From Dyadobacter sp. 50-39 (lineage in GTDB: Bacteria > Bacteroidota > Bacteroidia > Cytophagales > Spirosomataceae), in assembly GCA_001898145.1 (NCBI GenBank), contig MKSR01000040.1, positions 682,001-746,000 of the forward strand: a stretch of 64,000 nt of DNA, written 5' to 3'. Shown one piece after another: positions 41,946-50,893 of the stretch. The notes beneath the pieces were generated by a model. That model worked only from the letters and a program-made list of their open reading frames with translations, searched no databases and had not been told where the DNA came from. The first letter of the stretch is position 1. Every line of letters begins with the position of its first letter. The translations under genes were made by a program, and so were the position numbers.

Positions 41946-44846
41946 TTAAGGTTTGTTTTTAAACTTGATTCTCGAAAAGGACATCAGCGGCTCGATCGGC
42001 TTGGCTTCGGCGTTGCGGAATACGAGGTAGATGTCCTGTTTGCCCGTAGTAGGTTGCAGACCAATGCGGACCGGCGGCTGGGCAAAGCGGTTGCGGGGAG
42101 CAGGCGCTGCGGCCGGTGCTTTCGGGGCAGTGGCTGGCGTTGAAGAACCGCCTGCCGCTGGCGCTGCTTCCTTTTTGGCGCCGTTTTCCAGCTCGGCCAT
42201 CATTTTCGCTACATCCACAGGTTTGGCAACAGCGAGTTTTTGCTGGCCGATCAGTGTGCCGGTCGGTGAGCCGAGCCGCACCTCGATGGTACCACCCACA
42301 CTGCCCTCGCGTTGCTGTGCGGCGGCATTCAGTTCAAGAGAATCGATGCCGGTGAGGTCGATCGACGGGAATGCGATATAGCTGTTCTCGAATGCAACCA
42401 CCGCAAAACCCTGCCCTGCTACACCCAATGCCTTGGTCTCCACGCCTTTGGTAACGGGTGCCTCTGCGGCATTGAGTTCGGCGCTGCGGAGCACGATCAT
42501 TTCCTCGCTGGTCTGGGCAGGAACAGCCCTGGCCCCGACCGGGCGGTCGGTATAGGCCGCACGAATAATTACCGAGCCCTTGCCATTATCTGTTTTCGGG
42601 ATTTGCGGGGTGTATTTCCCTTCGAGCGGCAATGTCGAAAGCGTCTTGTCGGTGCTGTTCAGAATGTATTTCACAATCACCTCCACATCGGCCACCGGAA
42701 GCGCCGGGTGCGCAGCCATGGCTACTTCGCCCCACACGCCCGATCCGCCCTCGCGGACTTTCTTCACCAGCTTGTCCAATGCGCCCGGGTCTCCCTTGTA
42801 TTTATTGGAAATATCCGTAAAAGACGGTCCTACCGACTTGGTATTCGGCTGGTGGCATACTTTACAGTCGCTTTTGCTCATCAATGTCTGGGCCACGGCG
42901 AACTGCGTGGTCGCATCCACGCTGCGCTGGCTCTGGGCCACTTCCGCATAGTCGAAACCCTCAGCCGTGTAATCGATGCTGACGGCTACCTGATCGGCCT
43001 TGATTTTACCGTCAGCCGTGGAGCCATCTTCCTTATCGGTAATGCCTACCGCATAACCGACCGGCTTGTTCGGAAAGAAAAACGTACTGTTCCCGTCGAG
43101 CCTGATCGAAACTTTCGGCGGCTCGTTACCCGCGATAATGCGCACAGACTGGCTGTTGCTCGCACCTTTCGAGTCGGTGACCGTCAATGTAGCGGTATAA
43201 ACGCCTGCCTTATCGAACTTCACTGTCGGGTTTTCGGTGCTGAATACTTTCGGCGCTACGCCAAGGCTGGTTACTTTCCAGCTGTATTTCAACGCGTCTT
43301 GATCGAAATCTTTCGTGCCTTTGGAAGACAAAACCGTTTCAAAAGGGACTGTTCCACCTTTTTTCTCCGCGGATGCGGCTACAACCGGTTTACGGTTGCC
43401 GCCATTGTATTCTATTCGAACGAGCCGCGAGTTATCGCTTTTGCGGAACCAGTTGCTGCCGTATTCAAGAATGTACAAATCGCCGTCCGGACCGAATTTG
43501 ATATCGATCGGCTGCACCGGGTGATAGCTGGGCAGTACGCGCTCCATGGATTCGTAATCGCCATCTGCATTCATGGTAATGGCCATGATCCAGCCCCGCG
43601 AGAAGTCGGCCGCGATCCACTTGTTCTCATAGTAAGCCGGCCAGGGTCTTTTGGGTGCCTTGAAATCGGCACGGTGGTAAACAGGGCCGCCCGTTGCGCT
43701 GCGCGAGCCTGAGCCTACGACCGGGAATTTTTCGGAAACCCCGTAAGGATAGTAAATGAAGCTCGGCGCGGTAGGGAACAGCTCTTTTAAACCGGTGTTG
43801 TTAGGCGAAGTGTTCACGAGGTTTTTCGGGTCTTTTTTCTCGCCTGGCTTGTTATTGGCATAGTCAAAAACCGGGAATGCCTGATCGTTACCGACAAACC
43901 ACGGCCAGCCGAAATTGCCCGGCTTCCTCGCCTGGTTGAGCTCGTCGTAGCCCCTCGGCCCGATTTCCGAATCCTCGTTCGCATCGGGCCCCACTTCGCC
44001 CCAGTAAATGTAGCCGGTCTTGCTGTCCACCGAAATGCGCCATGGGTTGCGGTGGCCCATCGAGTATATTTCAGGCCGGGTTTTAGCGGTGCCTTTCGGA
44101 TAAAGGTTACCCTGCGGAATCGTGTAACTACCATCCGGCTCTGGATGAATGCGCAGGATTTTACCCCGCAAATCATTGGTATTCCCGGCATGGCCCTGAT
44201 CGTCCCAGCTTTCGCGGCCGGGGCGCTCGTCGGTTTGCGCGGCTTTGTCGTTGCCGGTATTGTTGCCGACCGTCAGAAACAGGTTACCATTTTTGTCCCA
44301 GGTCATGCCGCCGCCGGTATGGCAGCAAACCTCGCGCTGGGTGGCCACTTCGAGGACGACCTTTTTCGAGCTTTCCACGAGCTGGTCATCCACCATATCC
44401 CAGCGTGCGAGAATATGCTTCTTCTCCGTCGGGTGGGCATAGTACAGGTAAATCCAGTGGTTTTTGGCAAAGTTAGGATCGAGGGTAATGCCCATCAAAC
44501 CCTCCTCCGCCTCCCGCGAGACGCCCTCCTTGCTCACATATTTGGTATTGACCGGAATGGTCGTGATCAGCTCGGTGGTTTTGGTCGACGGGTTGAACTT
44601 TTTCAGCGCCCCCTTGCGCTCGATAATGTAGGAGCTGCCGTCGGGCAGCACTTCGAATGCCATCGGTTCATCGAGGTTGTCGGCCAGGACTACGGGCGTG
44701 AAACGGCTTTCATCGGGTTTGGTGACGGTGTCCTGCATGGCAAATGCAGCAAGCGCGGCAACCGTGACCAGTTTGAAGGACCAACGGAGCGGCGAGACGA
44801 GGCTTTTGTGCGGAATCGGGAAAAGTTGGAGCATAGGTATGAACAT
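41946..44846 (-). CDS. PQQ-type sugar dehydrogenase fused to PKD, cytochrome c and a split CBM-like domain
   Basis: About 966 residues from ATG 44846; ATG 44834 is an alternative. After an N-terminal hydrophobic segment there is a glucose/sorbosone dehydrogenase six-bladed propeller to about 470 (DEPMAFEVLPDGSSYIIERKG; CCHTGGGMTWDKNGNLFLTVG; YSMGHRNPWRI; GFGPDG-type loop KFGPDGDLYILEYG). A PKD domain follows (about 490-570). A cytochrome c domain has CKVCH at 661-665 and a later Met-containing segment. The C-terminal part resembles a CBM6-like sandwich (GTIEVRLGSPTGTLIG ... GKQDIYLVFRN) interrupted by a ~35-residue Ala/Pro-rich stretch. A periplasmic enzyme oxidising a sugar and passing electrons to its own haem. 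Confidence 0.9.
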   Translation of the reverse strand: MFIPMLQLFPIPHKSLVSPLRWSFKLVTVAALAAFAMQDTVTKPDESRFTPVVLADNLDEPMAFEVLPDGSSYIIERKGALKKFNPSTKTTELITTIPVNTKYVSKEGVSREAEEGLMGITLDPNFAKNHWIYLYYAHPTEKKHILARWDMVDDQLVESSKKVVLEVATQREVCCHTGGGMTWDKNGNLFLTVGNNTGNDKAAQTDERPGRESWDDQGHAGNTNDLRGKILRIHPEPDGSYTIPQGNLYPKGTAKTRPEIYSMGHRNPWRISVDSKTGYIYWGEVGPDANEDSEIGPRGYDELNQARKPGNFGWPWFVGNDQAFPVFDYANNKPGEKKDPKNLVNTSPNNTGLKELFPTAPSFIYYPYGVSEKFPVVGSGSRSATGGPVYHRADFKAPKRPWPAYYENKWIAADFSRGWIMAITMNADGDYESMERVLPSYHPVQPIDIKFGPDGDLYILEYGSNWFRKSDNSRLVRIEYNGGNRKPVVAASAEKKGGTVPFETVLSSKGTKDFDQDALKYSWKVTSLGVAPKVFSTENPTVKFDKAGVYTATLTVTDSKGASNSQSVRIIAGNEPPKVSIRLDGNSTFFFPNKPVGYAVGITDKEDGSTADGKIKADQVAVSIDYTAEGFDYAEVAQSQRSVDATTQFAVAQTLMSKSDCKVCHQPNTKSVGPSFTDISNKYKGDPGALDKLVKKVREGGSGVWGEVAMAAHPALPVADVEVIVKYILNSTDKTLSTLPLEGKYTPQIPKTDNGKGSVIIRAAYTDRPVGARAVPAQTSEEMIVLRSAELNAAEAPVTKGVETKALGVAGQGFAVVAFENSYIAFPSIDLTGIDSLELNAAAQQREGSVGGTIEVRLGSPTGTLIGQQKLAVAKPVDVAKMMAELENGAKKEAAPAAGGSSTPATAPKAPAAAPAPRNRFAQPPVRIGLQPTTGKQDIYLVFRNAEAKPIEPLMSFSRIKFKNKP

Positions 44847-44941
44847 CAAAGTGAACCATTGAATATAGGACTTTCATTGAATGCGCATCAAAAGCGGAAG
44901 GCAGGGAACACAGCCCCCACCCTCCTTTTCATCCATCAGTA

Positions 44942-47887
44942 TTAAAACTCGTAAGACAACGAGAGCCAAAAACTCCTCGGAAGAATTGTGCGTCCCGGCA
45001 TCATAGTGCCTCTTTCCACGGCGGCAAAGTTGCGGAACTGGTCGCCGCGCACATCACCCTCCGTCAAAACCCGCGCATTGAGCAGGTTATCCACCCAGAA
45101 ACGGGCATTAATTGCTTTCGTAAAATTATATCCGGCGCCGCCTTTCATGAGCACATAGGCAGGCAGCTTGTAGCTGTCGCTTGGTGACGTGAAGCGTGAG
45201 CCGATGTAGTTTCCGGCCAGGTAAATGTTGAATTTCTTATAATCGTAGGTCGCCGACAGTTCGGTATTGAAAACCGGGACGCGCTCGGTACGCTTGCCTG
45301 TAAAACTGTAAGTCGTATCCCCCAGGATCGCCATAATGGCCGAGTTCGTGTTGGTGCTGGCGGTATAATCGGTGTATTTCGAATCCTGCAAAGTACCTGT
45401 CCAGCGAAGGCTCAGGGCTTTTGTCAGCTTGTAGGAAGCCTCGAACTCGGCACTGTAAGTGCGGGTAGAGCCGAATGCAACGAGCACCTGGTTACCCGAG
45501 GAAATGGTCGGTACGGTAATGGACAACGACACATTCTTGATCGCAGAATAGCTGGCAGAAGCAAACAGTGAAAAGTCGTTTTTAGCATACTTCACCCCCA
45601 CTTCACCCAGGTACACAGGCCGTTTCTTGATTTTGGCAGGATCGTACGCGGTTGCGTTGTAATCCACGATCGTAGGCGCATTGTAGGCACGTGTTGCGCG
45701 TGCGAACAGTGCCGCCTCGTTATTGATTTTGTAGTTCAAACCCGCGGTAGCGGCCCAGTTGGTAACCGTTTCGGAATAATCCGTGTAACCCGCGATGGTC
45801 AGGCCGGCACCTCTGGAATAATCAGGCGTACCGTCGGCTTTGAACGCGTAGAACGGACGGCGGCCATCCACATTCTGGTTATCGATGCGTGCACCGAGGT
45901 CGAGGCGCCATTTCGCGTTCAATGTGATCTCGTCAGACGCATAAGCCGACAATGTGCGCGTGTCGCCGATAACCGTTCCAAGGTTGGTAGCCGTGATCTT
46001 GGCAGCAGTGGGCGAGGCCAGCAATCGTTTCGGATTTTCCTTAAACTCCTGCTGGTAAGCGAAGTTATAGTTTGGTCCGTCGTTGCGGTTGAACTGGTGA
46101 ATCCCCACACCGAAACCAACATTGTGGTTGCCGATCGATTTTTTAAGATCCAGGTAATCTACAATCTGCACATCCTTACCCTCCTGGCCGAGGCCGGTCA
46201 CATTCACAATCCTGTCGCCCGCTTTCAAACCGGCCTCGGAGCCATCCAGGTAGTAATAAGGTGTCGATCCGTTGTAGGTTGTAATGCTTGCCGGAATCCC
46301 CGCGGTAACGGTGCGGTTGGTGTGCTGGTAGCGGAAGTTGTTGTTCACCTCCCAGCCGTTGTCCAGCAGGTAGTTAAACTGGAAGCCGCCCGAGCCCTGC
46401 TTCGTATGGATGCCGTCGGCGAAATCGTAATTACGCGTAACGCCGTTGGCATCGGTATAGCTGAACTTCGTATCAATGGTTGCCAGCGACTGGGTTACCA
46501 TGTCGAAATTACCGGTTTTGGTAGGTTTGCCGGTTCCGTCGTACGGATAGAAGCTGGTGAGCATCCATTGCACCTTGTCGTTCAGATACTTCCCGTACGC
46601 GCGCACGAAGCCTTTGTGGTTTTTGAAATTGAAAGTCATATTGCCTTTCAGCTGCCCTCCCTGGTTGGCTGTATAGCCGGGAGGCACAATGCCTTTGTCG
46701 GTCCGCAAGAAGCCGCCGATGTTAAAACGGACCTGGTTGCTCACCTTTCCGCCGACGTTACCATCGAGGCGGTAGAGCCCTTGCGACAAGCCGGTGGTAG
46801 CCTTGAACTTACCATACGTTTTATCCGCGCCCGTGTAGCTCAGGTTGTTGATCACCGCCCCGGGCGTATTCGCCATGACGATCGATGCATTACCGCCGCG
46901 TACGGCTTCGATGTTTTTGATCGTCAAATCGGTTTTATAATACTGGTCTACGGAAGGGATGGAGTTGAAGCCGGTAGGCAGCACGGGCAGTCCGTCCTCC
47001 ATGATACCCAGGAAAATATAGCCGCCCTGCTGCGGGAAGCCGCGTACCCACACGTTACCGGGCCCGTCGCCTCCGGTACTTTCCACCGTCAGGCCTGGGA
47101 TCGCTTTCAGTAGGTCGGTACTGTTCAACGGCGCGCGGGTTTGAATGTCTTTGTTATTGATCGTCGTAATCGCTACGCTGCTTTCAATCTTCTTTTTCGG
47201 GTTACCGCCCGTCACCACGATTTCCTGCAATTGCAGAATATCATCTTTCATTTCAATATTGAGCTGCACATCCTGGCCGGCTACCTGTATTTCCTTTTTG
47301 ATCGCACTGAAACCAATGCTGGTCACATTCAGGGTGTAGCTGCCGTCGGGAATGTCGGCAAAGCTATAAGTTCCGTTCATATCCGTGACCACGCCGAGGT
47401 TATTGTAGCTGAGCATGACCGTTACGCCGCCCAGCGCCTCGCCGGCCACGTCGGTGATCTTCCCCGACACGGTGTAGCCAGCGGGCCTGCTCCGGATGCC
47501 CGACGCCGGGCCGCCGGCCGACTTGTCCGACCGGCTGATGATGATCAGGTTGTCGGTTACCCGATAATGCAGCCCGAGCGGCTTCAGGATTTCGTCCAGC
47601 ACTTTATACAAGGGTTTCTGGCTCACCTTAACGCTCACTTTCCGCTCGCTGCCGATCATTTTGGCACTATATACAAACTTGCCGTTCACCTGCTTTTCCA
47701 GGTTTCCCAGCGCATTTTCGATCTCCTGTTCGTGGATATCCACGGTCACTTTTTTGGACAAAAGCGCCTGCGCGTTGCCATCCGTGGCCCTGGCAGTACC
47801 AAGCGCCCACAATCCGACAAGTAAAAACTGGCACAGCGATATCCGCATGACTCTTAAAATAAATTGAAACTTAAAAGCTTCTTTCAT
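44942..47887 (-). CDS. TonB-dependent receptor with N-terminal STN (FecA-type signalling) domain
   Basis: About 981 residues from the ATG at 47887; the frame is open further upstream without support. Signal segment (RISLCQFLLVGLWALGTARA), then an STN domain (KKVTVDIHEQEIENALGNLEKQVNGKFVYSAKMI; LGLHYRVTDNLIIISR), a carboxypeptidase-regulatory-like domain (SGKITDVAGEALGGVTVML), a plug (TDLLKAIPGLTVESTGGDGPGNVWVRGFPQQGG; VRGGNASIVMANTPGAVINNL) and a barrel ending in SFWLSLSYEF. The STN domain contacts FecR, encoded just upstream, to signal ligand binding. No SusD gene is present, and the plug resembles siderophore/vitamin receptors more than SusC. Downstream sugar dehydrogenase and isomerase genes hint at a carbohydrate ligand. 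Confidence 0.92.
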   Translation of the reverse strand: MKEAFKFQFILRVMRISLCQFLLVGLWALGTARATDGNAQALLSKKVTVDIHEQEIENALGNLEKQVNGKFVYSAKMIGSERKVSVKVSQKPLYKVLDEILKPLGLHYRVTDNLIIISRSDKSAGGPASGIRSRPAGYTVSGKITDVAGEALGGVTVMLSYNNLGVVTDMNGTYSFADIPDGSYTLNVTSIGFSAIKKEIQVAGQDVQLNIEMKDDILQLQEIVVTGGNPKKKIESSVAITTINNKDIQTRAPLNSTDLLKAIPGLTVESTGGDGPGNVWVRGFPQQGGYIFLGIMEDGLPVLPTGFNSIPSVDQYYKTDLTIKNIEAVRGGNASIVMANTPGAVINNLSYTGADKTYGKFKATTGLSQGLYRLDGNVGGKVSNQVRFNIGGFLRTDKGIVPPGYTANQGGQLKGNMTFNFKNHKGFVRAYGKYLNDKVQWMLTSFYPYDGTGKPTKTGNFDMVTQSLATIDTKFSYTDANGVTRNYDFADGIHTKQGSGGFQFNYLLDNGWEVNNNFRYQHTNRTVTAGIPASITTYNGSTPYYYLDGSEAGLKAGDRIVNVTGLGQEGKDVQIVDYLDLKKSIGNHNVGFGVGIHQFNRNDGPNYNFAYQQEFKENPKRLLASPTAAKITATNLGTVIGDTRTLSAYASDEITLNAKWRLDLGARIDNQNVDGRRPFYAFKADGTPDYSRGAGLTIAGYTDYSETVTNWAATAGLNYKINNEAALFARATRAYNAPTIVDYNATAYDPAKIKKRPVYLGEVGVKYAKNDFSLFASASYSAIKNVSLSITVPTISSGNQVLVAFGSTRTYSAEFEASYKLTKALSLRWTGTLQDSKYTDYTASTNTNSAIMAILGDTTYSFTGKRTERVPVFNTELSATYDYKKFNIYLAGNYIGSRFTSPSDSYKLPAYVLMKGGAGYNFTKAINARFWVDNLLNARVLTEGDVRGDQFRNFAAVERGTMMPGRTILPRSFWLSLSYEF

Positions 47888-48094
47888 ACATTTGACTGTT
47901 TTATTGAGGTTAGATTTTGATAAAACAATCCCCGTTATCCTTCTTTGGACGGATAGTATTTGCGGTCGAAAACAAATATGGGGATTCACGAGGGTCGGGC
48001 ATGTTGGTAGCATTGTCCGACTCTTTTTTTGGGGTAACTTTCTCCTATATACGCATTAGCATCGGGTTTAGTGGGTTGAATGGAACAGGCTTTC

Positions 48095-49282
48095 CTAGCT
48101 TTTACAGCCTTTACTATAAATCACGATCTTACCATCGAGCACTTCGTACCGCGCTTCGATCACCTCACAGAGAATGCTCAGCTTATTGAACATCGACTGC
48201 CCGCCCAGCGACGCCGTAACGGGGCATCCCTTCATAACATCACGGTCGAAAATGATGTCGATCTGGTAAGCCTCTTCGATGTCGGTAAGCACTGCGGAAG
48301 CGGGGGTATTCACAAATTCAAAAGTTTTCGGATGATCGGAAGGTACGATTTCCGGGCTATCGCTCAGCGTGCGGCGCATTTCGCTGCTGGCGTGTTCATA
48401 TATCAGCTTCTGGTTTGGCGTAAGCACCATGCCGTTCGGTGTTTTGACGCGGATATCGCTACGGGCCGCAAATTCTTTTTGTTTAAAAACCGAAACCTTC
48501 CCCTCCCGCACCTCCACGAGCGTCTTATCTGATGCATCCCGGGCCCTTACGAAAAAACTCGTTCCCAGTACTTTGGTCACCAGATCGGTCGTCTGTACCA
48601 AAAATGGCCTTTTCGGGTCCTTGGAAACCTGAAAGAAGGCATCGCCGGACAAATACACCGTACGCTGATCAGCCGGAAATGTTTCAGCGAAGCTCAGCCG
48701 GGAATGCGGATAAAGCACCACCCGGGTTCCGTCCGTGAGCTTAATCACCTGCTGTTTCCCGGACGTATTCACCCGCTCCACCAGCTCCTTACCCGAAACC
48801 AGCCCGTTATAGCCGCAATTGAAACAATAGTATTGCCATCCGGTCCACCCCAGGCCGATGACCAGCAGTACGCAAGCCGCTACCTTCATCCAAACGCCGC
48901 CATACCAACGCCTGCGAAACGGCACTACCCGCCCGGCCTCCTCAACAACACCTGACTCACTGACCATCAATGGCTCCCTTTCACTTCCTTCTTCCTTTTC
49001 CTCCAATACGCCAATCAGAACCCTCCGCTTCTCCGCTCTTACGCGTTCCAAAAGTCCCTGGATTTCCAGATCGATCTCCACGTCGTCGATATCGGTTCGG
49101 TAATGCCGGTATACGCTGTCGAGCAGCTTGCGGGCGCTATGAATGTCGGCCGCTTGTGCAGGGTTTCGGTCCAGGTATTGCTGCCAGAATACTGCACCCG
49201 TCGGCTGGCGATACCGCACCCAACCCTGAAACCGGGCATCGAGAACGAAATCTTCAAGCGTGTATTCCTGGTACTGATCCAT
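48095..49282 (-). CDS. FecR-family anti-sigma factor
   Basis: 395 residues. Cytoplasmic N-terminus that binds the sigma factor, one membrane helix at about 131-150 (MKVAACVLLVIGLGWTGW), and a periplasmic FecR domain (VIKLTDGTRVVLYPHSRLSFAETF; RTVYLSGDAFFQVSKDPKRPFLVQT; VTKVLGTSFFVRA). The C-terminal DUF4974 segment (FEFVNTPASAVLTDIEEAYQIDIIFD) is typical of Bacteroidota members and resembles an STN fold. A pair of cysteines in YYCFNC just after the helix is unusual. It lies between the sigma factor and the STN receptor genes. Confidence 0.94.
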   Translation of the reverse strand: MDQYQEYTLEDFVLDARFQGWVRYRQPTGAVFWQQYLDRNPAQAADIHSARKLLDSVYRHYRTDIDDVEIDLEIQGLLERVRAEKRRVLIGVLEEKEEGSEREPLMVSESGVVEEAGRVVPFRRRWYGGVWMKVAACVLLVIGLGWTGWQYYCFNCGYNGLVSGKELVERVNTSGKQQVIKLTDGTRVVLYPHSRLSFAETFPADQRTVYLSGDAFFQVSKDPKRPFLVQTTDLVTKVLGTSFFVRARDASDKTLVEVREGKVSVFKQKEFAARSDIRVKTPNGMVLTPNQKLIYEHASSEMRRTLSDSPEIVPSDHPKTFEFVNTPASAVLTDIEEAYQIDIIFDRDVMKGCPVTASLGGQSMFNKLSILCEVIEARYEVLDGKIVIYSKGCKS

Positions 49283-49452
49283 GTTATAATTGTTTTCTAA
49301 CTATACATAGGCAGGGGGTACATTGGAATAATCAAAAAAAATCGAAAATTTTTTAAAAGGGAGAAAATGAAAGGGCGATCTGCGTAGCTAAGATGGCGTT
49401 GTCAGTGATGGTCAGTGAGTCAGGTGTTGTTGGGGGAATTGGGTCGTACCGC

Positions 49453-50013
49453 TTACAGCCGGTCTTTCAGTTCCTGGATGGTGCGGTAGAGCAGGTTTGC
49501 GACGGCAGGCCTTGAAATTCCCATCACCTGGGCGATGGCCTCGTTGTCCATGTTTTCGAAGAAGCGGAGGTAAATGATTTCCTGCTGGCGACGGGTGAGC
49601 AGGTTGATCTGCTGGTTGAGGCTTTTGAGCATGGCCTCACTCGTTTCGATGGCAATGATGTGTTCTTCGATGGAGGCATCGCCGCTGGGTTCTGCGGAGA
49701 AATCGAGCTCGTCGCCTTCGTTAATCCATTGCTGCCGCTGACTTTCGCGATATATTTTCCGGCGGAGCGATTTAAGCAGATAAAATTTCACAAAGGCCGT
49801 ATCGCCGATGGTCTCGCGCTTGGCCCAGAGCTCCATGAAAAGGTCCTGGATGCAATCCTTGACAAACTCACGGTCACGCGAAAACTTGGTACCGTAGCTG
49901 AAAAGGCTCTTGTAGTGTTGCCGGGCAATTTTCCCGAAAGCCTCATCATCTCCCGTCCGGAATGACTTCCACAAGTCGGCGTCATCAGCGTGGTATTCGG
50001 GATCAGATTGCAT
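49453..50013 (-). CDS. ECF RNA polymerase sigma factor (Bacteroidota FecI-type)
   Basis: 186 residues. Region 2 has LFSYGTKFSRDREFVKDCIQDLFMELW, and region 4 has LTRRQQEIIYLRFFENMDNEAIAQVMGISRPAVANLLYRTIQELK. First gene of a sigma - FecR - STN receptor cascade; by family knowledge it is released from FecR when the receptor binds ligand and then transcribes the receptor operon. 170 nt separate it from fecR, so a second promoter may lie between. Confidence 0.94.
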   Translation of the reverse strand: MQSDPEYHADDADLWKSFRTGDDEAFGKIARQHYKSLFSYGTKFSRDREFVKDCIQDLFMELWAKRETIGDTAFVKFYLLKSLRRKIYRESQRQQWINEGDELDFSAEPSGDASIEEHIIAIETSEAMLKSLNQQINLLTRRQQEIIYLRFFENMDNEAIAQVMGISRPAVANLLYRTIQELKDRL

Positions 50014-50122
50014 TCAGGAGAGGTACGTCAGTTCTATCGGGAATGCAATCCTACGGGTTTTTATATAATTAAACAATTTTTATTTTGGAGGAAGAGGGGA
50101 ATCCCTTCCTCCCTTCTTCCTT

Positions 50123-50725
50123 TCACTTCGGATACGACGCGTGGCTTTTCACTTTTGCGATTTGCCGTAGGTGGCGGTCGGTGTGGCCCCATTGGTAGAT
50201 GAGCACCTGGTGCATGTTGCGTGGTTCGGGGGTGGCTGTGAATTCGAAGATAGCGCGCATGTCGGCTTCACTTTTGCGCACGAATTCGAGGTTCAACTCC
50301 CTGCCCCGCAGGAAAAAGGTCAGGTTGTCTTTTCCCTGGATAAATTCGGTCGGCGCGGAAATTTCAGCTGCTTTGTGCGGGTTGGGCTCCATGATAAATT
50401 CCTCGTAGTAGCTGTCGGGCCGGGTCGTTTTGAGCAGCTCAGGCTGCGGCTTGTTGCGCGTGCCGACACTAAGTTCCCGCGACCAGACGATCTCCCAAAG
50501 CGCGAGATGTTCCACAATCTGTCCGATAGACCAGCGATCGGGCGATTCGCGGAATGCCCATTGCTCGGGCGTGAGGTTTTCGGTTTCCTTCACCACCGCG
50601 TCGCGCGTGCGGATAAGCTGGTCGATGGTGGCCTGTTTGTCGGCCGCGGTCCATAGTTTATCCTGACCGAAACATTGTACGGCTGCCGCGAGCCATACGA
50701 GCGTAAAAAGTGCACTGATTTTCAT
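50123..50725 (-). CDS. Secreted DinB-like protein
   Basis: 200 residues from the ATG at 50725 (MKISALFTLVWLAAAVQCFGQ), a signal peptide giving a periplasmic protein. The frame is open 26 codons further upstream without signal character. The four-helix DinB domain has RDAVVKETENLTPEQWAFRESPDRWSIGQIVEHLALWEIVWSREL and a late QVLIYQWGHTDRHLRQIAKVK with metal-type His residues. Exported DinB proteins are frequent in Bacteroidota and have no assigned reaction. No operon partner. Confidence 0.85.
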   Translation of the reverse strand: MKISALFTLVWLAAAVQCFGQDKLWTAADKQATIDQLIRTRDAVVKETENLTPEQWAFRESPDRWSIGQIVEHLALWEIVWSRELSVGTRNKPQPELLKTTRPDSYYEEFIMEPNPHKAAEISAPTEFIQGKDNLTFFLRGRELNLEFVRKSEADMRAIFEFTATPEPRNMHQVLIYQWGHTDRHLRQIAKVKSHASYPK

Positions 50726-50893
50726 AGCATTTGTTTTGTGATTACCTGTCCGCAACAAGGGCCGTCCGCATTTGCAAACGCCATTGCCCGGATTCGGCCG
50801 CAATGCTATTCCTTTTTAGCGCGTTTAACAACTTTGATTATTCTACGGGGAAAATAGTGATCATCTGCTCTTTTTCAATGATTTAACGGCGCA

